NCBI GenBank assembly: GCA_025890175.1
Contig: JANPYM010000003.1
Coordinates: forward strand, 2,724,795-2,788,794
DNA length: 64,000 nt
Direction of reading: 5' to 3'
Source: Ciborinia camelliae
Lineage: Eukaryota; Ascomycota; Leotiomycetes; Helotiales; Sclerotiniaceae
The notes beneath the pieces are model-generated. The model did no database searches, had not been told where the DNA came from, and worked only from the letters and a program-made list of their open reading frames with translations. The first letter of the stretch is position 1. Every line of letters begins with the position of its first letter. A program made the position numbers and the translations under genes. Positions 10,886-22,435 of this stretch are shown one piece after another.

Positions 10886-12978
10886 ATGTCTCCGAAACGT
10901 CCAAGTCCCCCTCCCCTCACCATCACCACATCATCCCTTGCACCACCCACAAAATTCATCGCCGTCTCTTCCATCCCATCGAGTACTGACACACCATCAT
11001 CAACACCCAACGCCACCTCCGCAACCACGTTATCAGCGATTTCCTCGGTGGGGAAATCGGCACTCCCGATTTCGAGAGCGGGATTGAGTAGGAAAATGTC
11101 GGGGCTCGCGGCTCGTTCGGGGAAGGGGATGGGGATGGTTGCCGAGTTTGATTATATTGTTATTGGCGGTGGAAGTGGTGGGAGTGGGACGGCCAGGAGA
11201 GCGGCTGGTCCCAGGGAGAAGGGCGCTTGGGGGAAGAAGGTACTTCTGGTCGAAGAGGGGAAGAGTGGTGGGACTTGTGTTAATGTTGGGTGAGTTTTCT
11301 TTCGGGGCTTCTTATTGCGTGGGCTGGATGGATTGGACTGCGTTGGGTTGTAGGCACCTTGGTTCTGGGGGGAGAAATGGAGAAAATCGAGTCAAGCGAC
11401 TTTAAAATGATGCATTAGGAGTCAGAAGGAATACGTAAGTTGAACAATTGTGGTTTAGCTTAGACCAAGCAGTTCAACTTTTGTTTTGAAGATTTGAAGA
11501 TATGCGTCTATCTACCTCCCTACTGGTGCCTACACGAAAGAACCCCTTTTCATTAAATGTCGACCCCGTTATATTATCTATTGAAATTCCTTAGGCCAAC
11601 GATCTATGGTCTACAATCACTAACAATAACTAGGTGCGTTCCCAAAAAGCACACTTGGAACTTTTCCTCCATGTCCGAAGCCCTCCGTGCCAGCCAACAC
11701 TACGGCTACGAAACCCCATCTAACATTCCTTTCAACTACGGCACCTTCAAGGCCAAACGCGACGCCAATATTGCCGGTCTAAACCGTGGTTACGAGAGCA
11801 ACTGGGCGCGCGAGGGAATAACTCTCGTTCGTGGAGTTGCCAAATTCGTCGCGTCGAAAACCATTGCTGTAGCTTTGGAAGATGGAAGCGGTGTGGAAAC
11901 ATTCAAAGCAGAGCATATCTGTATAGCGACTGGCGGCAAACCCATCGTGCCGAATATTCCCGGGGCGCAATATGGGATTACCAGTGATGGATTTTTCGGG
12001 CTCGAGGAATTACCCAAGAAGATTGCGGTGGTGGGAGCGGGATATATTGCGGTGGAGATGGCGGGGATGTTGAATGCTATTGGAGGGATTGAGGTACATA
12101 TGTTTATACGAGGAGAGAAGGTCTTGAGGAAATTCGATCCGATGATTTCCGAGACGATGACGAGGACGTATGAGGAGGCGGGAATTGTAATTCATAGGGG
12201 ATATAAAGGTTTTGCGAGGATAGAGATGTGGAGTGGGAAGAAGAAGACAGAGGAGAAGGTGTTGAATTTGAGATGGGATGGGGATGATGGGAAGGGGTTG
12301 GTGGTTAATGAGGTGCTTTGGGCGGTGGGTAGGAGTCCGGAAACAGAGGGGTTGGATTTAGGAGTTGTGGGTGTGCAAACGGATGAGAGGGGTCATGTTA
12401 GGGTGGATGGATTTCAAAATACGAGTGCGGAGGGTGTATATGCTTTGGGGGATGTGACGGGTCAATTGGAACTCACACCTGGTATGTATTTGCTCCCCCA
12501 ATGGTAGAAATAATGAGATGGTACCATATCTAACAATGAAATAGTGGCAATCGCAGCTGGCCGCCAACTTTCCAACCGACTCTTCGGACCGTCCCAATAT
12601 GCTCAATCCGCACTCTCCTACTCCCTGATCCCGACCGTCGTCTTCGCGCACCCAGAAGTCGGCACCATTGGCTTGACAGAACCCGAAGCGCTGAAGAAAT
12701 ACGGGGCTGGCAATATCAAAATCTATCACACGAAGTTTGCGGCGATGTTTTATGATTTTTTCCCGGCGGAAGAAAAGAAACATATACCGACGGAGTTCAA
12801 GATTATTTGTGAGGGAGAGGAGGAGAGGATTGTCGGGTTGCATTTGATAGGGTTGGGGGTTGGTGAGATGATGCAGGGGTTTGCGGTGGCGGTTAAAATG
12901 GGGGCGAGGAAGAGGGATTTTGATGCTTGTGTGGCTATTCATCCGACCAGTGCCGAGGAGATTGTTACAATGAAGTAG
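10886..12978 (+). CDS. GLR1: Glutathione reductase (NADPH)
   Basis: Three exons: 10886-11289, 11634-12481 and 12545-12978; 561 residues. The FAD-binding GGGSGG is at 94-99, the redox-active disulfide motif CVNVGC at 131-136, and the NADPH Rossmann motif [11 protein letters not shown] lies mid-protein, followed by [10 protein letters not shown] with the arginines that select the NADP phosphate. The C-terminal HPTSAEE carries the His550/Glu555 pair that acts as acid-base catalyst. It reduces oxidised glutathione in cytosol and/or mitochondria. The first exon carries about 85 extra Ser/Thr/Pro-rich residues before the FAD domain, and Met71 sits just before the conserved part, so two start sites are plausible. 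The first intron is long for this window (344 nt) and lies between the two active-site cysteines. The C-rich 5' part and G-rich later part of the exons differ in composition. Confidence 0.95.
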
Positions 12979-14035
12979 GGGCGGGGAAGGGGAAGGGGAG
13001 AGGAGAGGGGAGAGGTGAATACCAGAAGAGGAGACGAGAGAAGGCATACAAGAGAAGAGGATATGTGAGTGAATGCGAATCGGGAATGGGTGGATGGATG
13101 AGACAGGTAATCTGTGGTAAATTGAATAAAACAAACAGCAGGGACATAATTTTGAATGGATTTGGTACAATGGATTTTGGGACATAGGGGTTTGGTATTA
13201 TGATAATGAATGCAAGACTTTCTTTTTAAGCTTGAGCTTACAATGAAGAAGTTTACTTATTGACATGCGAGAATTACCTAGACTAATAATATGTGGCACT
13301 GAAGGTATGGATCTTGTCATTCAATATAAAAGATATTTTAAAGGCCAAGATATGGATGCTATTCTAGTAACACTTTTTGATGGTTTTGCCTGGAGACTTA
13401 ATGTTGATTTGGAGGTCGTAGCCACTGTACTGACATGTTCGGGTTTAAGGAATAACACAAAACCCCTTGATATTCAGATTGAGATTGGAAATTCTAGGAC
13501 TAAAAGATCTATATTGGACAATTTCAAGGCAGCAGTTGAACTATTCAGAAGAAAGATACAACTAGATGATAGTTTACTAGAGTTCAGATGAACTATTAAT
13601 TAGAAATTGAAAATCTTCTCACACTTCACAGCCTTCCAACAATCATTAAACTCTTCAAGCTTATTGGAAAATATAGGGAAGATATATGGAACATTATTGT
13701 TTGTTATTTCTTAAAGAAATAGAAAGTTTAGGTACCAGAGTAGATCTGAAGAATTTATCCACACTGTTTGAACTTCAGGGTTAATATTCAATTGACTTTG
13801 GTTTTGTTCTTGGCAGGATCTGAACTAAAGGGTCATGCAGGCGCCTTTAGACAACTCTTTAGAGAACTAGTGCTTGTAGTAGAAAAGTCATCAAAGGAAC
13901 AAGATTTCCTAATATCGGCACTTCCAATCTCATCCCTTTGAACTTTCTCAGGTCTATGTTAGTATGGGATAGGTACAATCCATATACTAGCTACTCGACT
14001 ACATACTGTACTACCTGTAGAGAATCTGTAGTTAA

Positions 14036-14213
14036 TAGTAGAAGAATCATCAAAGGAAACTGTCGGTATAATCATGTGACTAGCATGTTCTAGGAGCTAC
14101 TAGCGTACGAACGTATTAGAACATGCTAGGCATTCTAATACAGCATCGACCTCTATATAAGGGATCGATCTCTATAGCTTTAGGAATGACAAGAAAGATT
14201 ATATGAACACAGA
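14036..14213 (+). mobile_element. Possible LTR-retrotransposon remnant (polypurine tract plus LTR start)
   Basis: A purine-rich AATCATCAAAGGAAAC stretch ends at 14060 and is followed directly by TGTCGGTATAATC, the order of a polypurine tract and an LTR beginning with TG. About 90 bases on is a TATA-like CTCTATATAAGG (14150-14161), as in an LTR promoter. A near copy of the purine stretch lies 159 bases upstream (13877-13900). Between them the first LTR bases are not repeated. The 3' boundary and a partner LTR were not found, so this is a suggestion only. Confidence 0.3.
14080..14129. repeat. 12-bp perfect inverted repeat (hairpin)
   Basis: CTAGCATGTTCT at 14080-14091 is matched by its exact reverse complement at 14118-14129, with a 26-base loop. 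It lies inside the putative LTR segment and could be a promoter palindrome of the element. Confidence 0.6.
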
Positions 14214-15017
14214 TTGAAGTACTTTACGCTTTACCACCCCCCCCCAGACGAAACCAACAAAAACAAATCCTACCAGTCCAGTATCTCTTTGTTGAACTTT
14301 CTTGAGGTGTGTCAAAATTTTCTCTCATTTTTTCTTTTTATGTCAAAATGTTCTTTCTTCCCTTCCATTCCATCACCAAATGAGTCTTTTGGGGGGATGA
14401 TGACTAAAGGACAGTGAATGCTTGAAACAAATCAACAGCCACACCTCGCTTATGATTGGCTCACAATAATAAGCTTAGGAACTAACCAGATTTAGTTAAG
14501 CCATTATCCGGGAGCCTCATCGATCAGCTTTCTTTCGCGACCGATCAAAGGAACCTCCTCCTTACGAATCCCCATCCACTCCATCAACATCAACCCGACA
14601 ATTTGTGGGATCGCACCAAAAGACGTGGATTCCTCATAGCCGGTCTTTCTAAAGAGGAAGAAACTGTATACATCCCTTTAAACAACTTCACCAGGTCGAT
14701 CGAGTCCTTACGGTCGGAGATAAATCGAAAATTGTCCTTCAGGCCAAAGGCCTGGCCTCTCCCCAGAATTGCGACATCGACATCCTACCTATTTTGCACA
14801 TAGACTTGCTTGTTTTTCGATATAACCCTTCCTGGAAATCACTGCCAAGATCCTTTCGAGATAAAAAAAAGATAAAAATCGCGTCTCAATATTCTGCTAC
14901 GGTCGGTACGGTGGTGGACTACTCTTTATAACACCGGTCCTGTCACCACGACTTGCTTTTGACCTTTGACTTTAACACAAAACTTTTTTTTAATAAATAT
15001 CAACAGCTACCGCCAAT

Positions 15018-18000
15018 ATGGCGAATCTTAATTTTGCGCATTCAGATGCGCCCCTGCGAACTATCCAGGAGATACAATTTGGTCTCTTCTCTCCCGAGGA
15101 GATCAAAAATATGAGTGTCGCCCATATTTTGTATCCCGAGACTATGGATGAGAGTAAGATGAAGCCAAGAGAGCAAGGTCTTAATGATCCCCGACTCGGT
15201 TCTATTGACAGACAATTTAAGTGTGCTACATGTGATCAAAATATGTCGGAATGTCCTGGTCACTTCGGTCACATCGAATTAGCCAAACCTGTTTATCATC
15301 CTGGTTTCTTGAAAAAGACAAAGAAGCTTTTGGAAATTGTTTGCCACAACTGTGGTAAAGTAAAACTAGACAGGGTTAGTTTGCTACCTACTTGAGGTGG
15401 TTTGTTACATGTGCCTTAATGCTAACATCAAAATATCAGAGCAATCCAGCTTACAAGTCAGCCGTTTCCTTCCGTGATCCCAAGCGCAGATTCGAGGCGA
15501 TATGGAATCTCTGCAAGACTAAGATGATCTGTGATAGTGACGTTCAGATGAGCGAGGAAGAGTTTAACGGAGATCCAAAAGAAGCTGCGAAGCGATCACA
15601 TGGAGGATGTGGTAATCTTCAGCCTGAAGTCCGTAGCGCTGGTCTGGTTCTCTGGGGTACGTGGAAGTCTCCAAAGGATGAAGATGGAGAGGCTGTGCAA
15701 CCCGACAGGAGACAAATCACTCCGGAGATGACCCTTAACATCTTCCGCAGCATGTCCACTGAAGAAATTCGGGATGTTGGATTGAACGCTGATTATGCTC
15801 GTCCTGAATGGATGATTCTCACTGTTCTTCCAGTACCACCACCTCCTGTTCGACCAAGTATTTCTATGGATGGTACTGGTCAGGGTATGCGAGGAGAAGA
15901 TGATTTGACATACAAGTTGGGTGATATCATTCGTGCCAATGGTAATGTTCGCCAAGCACAACAAGAAGGTTCGCCTCAGCATATTCTACAAGACTTCGAA
16001 ACTCTGCTGCAATATCACGTCGCAACCTACATGGACAACGATCTTGCTGGAACACCACAAGCTCTGCAGAAGTCGGGCAGACCTGTCAAATCTATTCGTG
16101 CTCGTCTTAAGGGTAAGGAAGGTCGTCTTCGTGGAAATTTGATGGGAAAGCGTGTCGACTTTTCTGCTCGTACTGTTATTACTGGTGATCCCAATCTTTC
16201 TCTCGATGAGGTTGGTGTTCCTCGAAGCATTGCGAGAATTCTCACATACCCAGAGACCGTTACGCCACTGAACATCGATAAATTGCATCAGCTTGTTAAG
16301 AATGGTCCAGATGAGCATCCTGGTGCCAAATATGTCATCCGCTCTGATGGTACACGTATTGATCTTCGTCATCACAAACGTGCAGGTGCAATTTCACTTG
16401 AGTATGGATGGAAGGTTGAGAGACACATTGTTGATGGCGACTTCATTATCTTCAACCGTCAACCGTCGTTGCACAAGGAATCTATGATGGGTCATAGGGT
16501 TCGAGTTATGCCTTACTCCACTTTCCGTCTCAATTTATCTGTTACTTCACCATATAACGCAGATTTCGACGGAGACGAAATGAACTTGCATGTTCCACAA
16601 ACATATGAGACTCGTGCCGAGGTCATGAATCTCTGTATGGTACCACTTAACATTGTTTCTCCTCAGAGAAACGGTCCTCTTATGGGTATTGTTCAAGATA
16701 CACTGGCTGGTGTCTACAAGATCTGCAGAAGAGATGTTTTCATCACAAAAGAACATCTGATGAATATCTTGTTGTGGGTTCCAGATTGGGACGGTGTCAT
16801 TCCTCAACCTGCTATTCTTAAGCCGCGACCCAGATGGACAGGCAAGCAAATCGTCAGTTTGATCATTCCTAAGATTGTCAATTCCTACAATGCTAGCAAA
16901 GATAAGGATAACATGCATGCGCCATTGAACGACGATGGTTGCTTGATTCAAGAAGGTCAACTCATGTATGGTCTAATGGCCAAGAAAAACGTCGGAGCAT
17001 CTGGTAATGGTATTGTCCACATTGTCTTCAACGAACAAGGTCCGGATGCAGCAATGGCTTTCTTCAACGGTTGCCAGCGAGTCATCAATTATTGGCTTCT
17101 TCACAATGGTTTCAGTATCGGTATTGGTGATACGATTCCCAACAAAGAGACCATTGAGCAAATTGAGAAGGCTATTGCCAAGCAGAAGGCTGAAGTTACA
17201 GAGCTTGTCGAGAAGGCTACAAGTAACGAACTTGAATCCCTTCCCGGTATGAACCTTCGTGAAACCTTCGAGAGTCAGGTGTCCAAAGCTCTGAATGAGG
17301 CTCGTAACACAGCTGGTACAAAGACTGAGGAGGGTCTACTGGACATCAACAATGCTGTACAAATGGCTCGCTCTGGTTCCAAAGGTTCTACTATCAATAT
17401 TTCCCAGATGTCTGCCCTTGTGGGTCAACAATCCGTCGAAGGTAAACGTATTCCTTTCGGGTTCAAATACCGCACTCTTCCACATTTCACCAAGGATGAT
17501 TACTCACCAGAATCGAGAGGTTTTGTTGAGAATTCATACCTTAGAGGTCTCACCCCAACAGAGTTTTTCTTCCACGCAATGGCTGGTCGTGAAGGTTTGA
17601 TTGATACCGCAGTTAAGACCGCAGAAACTGGTTACATTCAACGTCGTCTTGTCAAAGCTCTTGAGGATGTCATGGCTAAGTATGATGGTACTGTCCGTAA
17701 CTCCCTTGGTGACATTGTTCAGTTCGTCTATGGTGAAGATGGTCTAGACGGTGTCATCTTCGAGAACCAGAAGATGGATCATATCAACATCAGCAACAAG
17801 GCATTTAATGATCTCTTCAAACTTGAGGTTATGTCTGAGCGGATCTCAACAGATGTCCTGGAGCATGCAAACGAACTTTATGGAGATCTTGAGACTCAGC
17901 AACTGCTTGATGCGGAGTTTGCTGCCCTGGAAGAAGACAGAAGAATTCTTCGAGACTTCGTGCACTCCCGAACCAAGGAGAAGGATGATGATCACTTCCA

Positions 18001-20368
18001 ACTCCCTTTGAACATCATTCGAATTATCGATAGCGCAAAGAGATTATTCAAGACAGATGACGGAAAGCGCAGTGACTTACATCCCAGAGATGTCATTCCG
18101 AGAGTCCAACAGTTACTCGATCGCATGATCATCGTCCGTGGTACCGACGAACTTTCCGTTGAAGCTCAATATAATGCCACAATCTTCATCAAGGCTCAGT
18201 TCCGATCTCGACTTGCTTACAAACGTATTGCACTCGGTATGCATCTCAACAAGCTTGCATTTGAACACATTCTTGGTGAACTCGAGAGTCGTTTCACTAG
18301 AGCTTTGGTCAATCCTGGTGAGATGGTTGGTGTGCTTGCTGCACAGTCTATTGGAGAACCTGCCACACAAATGACCTTGAACACCTTCCATTTCACTGGT
18401 ATTTCATCCAAGAACGTTACCCTTGGTGTTCCACGTCTCAAGGAAATTTTGAATGTCGCTGAGTTTATCAAGACTCCGTCCATGATTGTTTATCAAGAGG
18501 GCCCTGGTGCCAATCAAGAGACTGCCAAGTTATTGCGTAGTTCTGTTGAGCATACTACCTTGCGCTCCGTTATGTATGCTACCGAGATCTACCATGACCC
18601 AGACATTCAAAATACTACGATTGAAGATGATGTCGATATGGTAGAGTCTTACTTCATTATTCCCGATGAGAATCATGATTCCCCGGATAACCAATCCAGA
18701 TGGCTTCTTCGTCTTATTCTCGACCGTCAAAAGATGTTGGATAAGGGTCTAAAGGTCGATGATGTTGCTATCAAGATCAAGGAAAATTATCCTAAGGACT
18801 TGGCTGTCATTTTCAGTGATAACAACGCCGAGCAACAAGTCATTCGTATCCGAATGATCAAGCAGAATGATTCCAAGTACGATGATGATGACATCGAAGA
18901 AGATATAATGCTTAAGCGTCTCGAGGCACATATTCTCGATACTTTAACCCTTCGTGGTGTTCTGGGTATTGAGAGAGCTTTCTTGAACAAAGATGTTAAG
19001 CTCTTCGAGAAGCCTGATGGTAGATTGGTTGCAAGCAGAGAAGACAAGGACTGTGAAGAATGGTACCTTGATACCAGTGGAACCTCGTTGAAGGACGTCT
19101 TGACCGTACCAGGAGTTGACCCTCGAAGAACCTATTCGAATCATTTCACTCAAGTCTTCAAGGTCTTTGGTATTGAAGCTGCTCGATCTGCATTGATGCG
19201 CGAGTTGACAATGGTGTTGGCTTTCGATGGTTCTTATGTCAATCATCGCCATCTTTCTCTCCTTGTAGACATTATGACTTCGCGTGGTCTCCTGATGGCT
19301 ATCACTCGTCACGGTATCAATCGCGCTGATACGGGAGCTTTGATGAGATGTTCTTTCGAAGAAACTGTTGAGATCTTGCTCGAAGCCGCAGCTGTTGGCG
19401 AACTGGACGACTGCCGTGGTATTTCTGAAAACGTTATGCTCGGTCAGCTTGCTCCTATGGGAACTGGAGAGATGGACGTTTTGCTTGATCCAAAGATGCT
19501 GGAAACTGTCATCTCTGACAACAGCCGAATGGGTCTTATGGCAGGCATTCCTATTAAGGGTGGTGAAGGTGGTGCTGCAACTCCTTATGATGGCGCATCT
19601 CCACTCAATGAGGGTGGCTATCTTGGTACTCCCGATTATGGTGCTCAATTCTCGCCCATCCAAACTGTTGGTCCTGGAGCACCAAGTGGATTCGATACAG
19701 AGTATACTCCTGGATATGGTGGCATGAGTCCTTATGCAGCTGGTTCCAGAAGCCCAGGTGGTGGTTATTCTCCAACCAGTCCTTTTAACCCATCTCCAGT
19801 CTCGCCACAATTCTCTCCTTCTAGTCCTGGTTACAGCCCAACTTCGCCAATGATGGGAGGTGGTGCAAGCCCTGGATATGCTGTTTCGCCTCGTTTCTCG
19901 CCATCCAGCCCTGCATTTACACCTACATCTCCTGCCTATAGTCCTACCAGTCCTAGTTTTGTGTCTCCGACCTCGCCTTCGTATAGTCCGACGTCACCAA
20001 ATTACTCGCCAACCTCTCCTAATATCCATGGTTCGCCAACTAGTCCGTCATACAGTCCTACATCACCATCATATTCGCCAACTTCTCCCAACTATAGTCC
20101 CTCTAGTCCAAACTATTCTGGAAGTAGAACTTCACCAGGCTCAGGTCTCTCGCCTACCAGCCCTGTCTATTCTCCAACCTCTCCAAACTGGAGCCCGTCT
20201 TCACCCCAACACCAACGTGGCAATACCTCTCCAAGATACTCCCCAACCAGTCCCTCTTACTCTCCTACTTCTCCTCAATTTTCTCCAACGTAAGTCAAGC
20301 CAATATCCTTTGATTAATACCTTTTCATACTAATCTGATCTAGATCCCCTCGCGAAAACAAGAAATGA
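15018..20368 (+). CDS. RPB1: RNA polymerase II largest subunit RPB1
   Basis: Three exons: 15018-15374, 15440-20289 and 20344-20368; 1743 residues. The N-terminal zinc site has Cys69, Cys72, Cys79, His82 and then Cys109/Cys112. The catalytic magnesium loop NADFDGD is at 492-498 (three aspartates bind Mg). The bridge-helix and trigger-loop region ([16 protein letters not shown]) is intact. From about residue 1560 the C-terminal domain has some two dozen mostly degenerate YSPTSPS heptads, with spacers rich in Gly and Asn in the first part and canonical repeats later. The last exon is only 25 nt and encodes the terminal SPRENKK. The product is the catalytic core of nuclear mRNA synthesis; the tail recruits capping, splicing and 3'-end factors when phosphorylated. 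All introns are short (65 and 54 nt). Confidence 0.98.
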
Positions 20369-21456
20369 TTTTCCATTTCCTTTAATGTATCAACATTGCC
20401 TAAAAAAAGAATATGCATGGTCCTTGGGCGTTCTGGGTCTGCCTGGTCATAATTTTCAAGCTGAAGATTTGTTCATTAGCATTGGGGTCTTTTCATATAT
20501 CTGCCGTGGCGTTTATGGGAAGTTTTTTAAAGCCTAGTACCAAATTTTGCTTTAGATTCTTTCACAGCCACCCAAAATTGTATTATGGCTGATTTTCAGG
20601 ATGGTGGGGTGGTGGATGGATGCATGGGAAATTGTGCACACGAAATTTCATTTTGAGCAAAGGTAAAAAAGATGAGAATGGGAGAATGAAGAATGAGATA
20701 GATCAAGGGATGTGATGAGATCCTAGATGCCATGAATGCATTTATGAACATATAATTGATATTGTAAATTTTATGTACGTGTGCATGATTTCCAAAGAGC
20801 GATATCGACCTCGACCTGTGTTCCGAGAATGAGTAGTGTTGTGTTGTGTTATGTTGTGGTATTGCCTAGTATGTTTGTGCGGAGAATGTTTGCGATATGG
20901 TAGGTATTGTGATGAAGAACTATGCATACCGAGGTCTATTGTGTTTCCCCTGCTTCCTCTGCTTCTTTTATCGGTTTGTTGATTGAGGTGAAGTCATAAA
21001 GAGGAGTGGAGCTGGAGGTTTTGATTCCTACCTACCTATTGAATCGAGATACCCGGGTTAAGTCTACTCATTGGGTAGGTACTTATTATATTACTTGTGT
21101 TGCCTACCTGGCCTGGCCTGGCATAGAATCGGGTGCGCTAATCTAATCTTTGGTAGGTAGGTGGTATTTATCTTGTTTCCTATTTTTTATTTCGTGTTTC
21201 TTATTTGTTCGTTCAATGTGTGTGGTGTGAAAATTTAATGGAGGTAATTGTATGTTTGGATGTTTATGAGTGAGGAGTCAAGAGTGAAGAGTCAGCAGTG
21301 AGTGAATGTGTGAATGGTTTCTGGGTACAAGAGTTCATGTTGAATTATGCAGATTATGAATGGAGTGGATGAATTGGAAATGTAGAATGTAGAATGTAGA
21401 ATTCAGAATGCAGGTGTGTCGTGATTAATGGAATCTATGGATACGTATGAATCTGA

Positions 21457-21722
21457 TAGGTAGGTAGGTAGGTTTGTAGGTATATAGATATATAGGTATG
21501 TAGATATGTAGGTATGTAGGTATATAGGTATGTAGGTATATAGGTATGTAGGTATATAGGTATGTAGGTATATAGGTATGTAGGTATATAGGTATGTAGG
21601 TATATAGGTATGTAGGTATATAGGTTTGTAGGTTTGTAGGTTTGTAGGTTTGTAGGTTTGTAGGTTTGTAGGTTTGTAGGTTTGTAGGTTTGTAGGTTTG
21701 TAGGTTTGTAGGTTTAGGTTTG
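21457..21722. repeat. TAGG-based compound microsatellite
   Basis: About 265 bases of units built on TAGG: first (TAGG)n, then a 16-base unit alternating TATATAGG and TATGTAGG, then an 8-base unit TTTGTAGG repeated about a dozen times. The long minus-strand frame over it (Tyr-Lys-Pro-Thr-Asn-Leu-Gln repeats) is a by-product of the 8-base period, which repeats in frame every 24 bases. Confidence 0.9.
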
Positions 21723-21785
21723 TAGGTTCGATAGAAGAAAGTAGATTCGTAGATTCGTAGGTTCGATAGAAAAGGGTAGTAGGAT

Positions 21786-21945
21786 ATTTTTAGATCCAAA
21801 TAGTATATAAATCAGGACTAGAATAACACATTTTATTTTTTTTGGACTCAAATAACATATAAATCAAGACTGAAATATCATTTTTTTTTCGAGACTAAAC
21901 TAGCATTATTTATAAAAAATTTTAGGACTGAAATAGCAATATAAT
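21786..21945. repeat. Three diverged AT-rich tandem units of about 52 bp
   Basis: Three successive units share the pattern GGACT-(C/A)AAATA-..-ATATAAATCA-GGACT-GAAATA followed by a T-run. The units begin near 21786, 21839 and 21890. They are imperfect, with transition differences. Confidence 0.55.
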
Positions 21946-22214
21946 TATACTATTTGAGGTCGAAATGGAAAGTTTCTATACTAATTGGGGTATCAAAGTT
22001 GAAAAACATGCTATTCCAGGTATTTGCCGTTAAATATATTCATTAACAGCATTAAAAAGTTGTTGATTATTGTATAAAAAGAAACGTTTTTACATTTGCT
22101 ATCTAGTTTAATAACCTTGGAAGCTTAATAAAAATATTGAGTCTAATATGTTAAATAATGTTGCGTTCGTCAAAATCAAATATTAGAGCTGATATATATT
22201 GAGCATAATATTGT

Positions 22215-22278
22215 ATTCGAATCGTTCATATTAGACCTAATATATTGGGTCTAATGTGTCGAAAAAATCGATTCGAAT
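22215..22278. repeat. 64-bp imperfect palindrome
   Basis: The outer arms ATTCGAATCG (22215-22224) and CGATTCGAAT (22269-22278) are exact reverse complements. Inside them a 32-base near-perfect palindrome is centred on AATATATT, with arms reading ATTAGACCTAATA and TATTGGGTCTAAT. It would form a cruciform. It may be the tip of an old AT-rich mobile element. Confidence 0.6.
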
Positions 22279-22297
22279 CCACCCTGAATATATATAC

Positions 22298-22435
22298 TCC
22301 GTAGGAGGTAGGTAGGCAGGTACTATTAGCTGGGTGGGTGGGTAGGTAGGTAGGTAGGTAGGTAGGGAGGGAGGTAGGTAGGTAGGTAGGTAGGTAGGTA
22401 GGGAGATAGGTAGGTATGTATGTGTGTATGTATGT
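22298..22435. repeat. (TAGG)n / (TGTATG)n microsatellite
   Basis: GTAGGTAGG-type repeats with GGGT and GGGA interruptions, ending in TATGTATG units. Confidence 0.9.

Larger units (their letters stand above)
12979..15017. other. Gene-poor interval with retroelement traces, then RPB1 5' region
   Basis: About 2 kb. A 108-codon frame at 13265-13591 has no recognised domain; it could be decayed element coding sequence. From 13877 to about 14213 are features of an LTR-retroelement end (separate entry). The last 800 bases hold the RPB1 upstream region, with pyrimidine stretches and poly-T shortly before the ATG. Confidence 0.4.

Noticed and set aside
12358..13185. 275-codon minus-strand frame
   Set aside because: Antisense of the G-rich third exon of glutathione reductase and of a GGGGA-rich 3' flank.
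13265..13591. 108-codon plus-strand frame
   Set aside because: No recognised domain, no homologous wording, no splice context; possibly decayed element sequence.
18944..19810. 288-codon minus-strand frame inside RPB1
   Set aside because: Antisense shadow of a highly expressed, codon-biased gene.
21425..21799. 124-codon minus-strand frame of Tyr-Lys-Pro-Thr-Asn-Leu-Gln repeats
   Set aside because: Entirely produced by the TAGG-type microsatellite.
22261..22290. tRNA B-box-like GATTCGAATCC
   Set aside because: No matching A-box or cloverleaf upstream; it is one arm of the long palindrome.
22298..22435. Regular short repeats that might suggest a CRISPR array
   Set aside because: Tetranucleotide microsatellite without spacers, in a eukaryotic genome.
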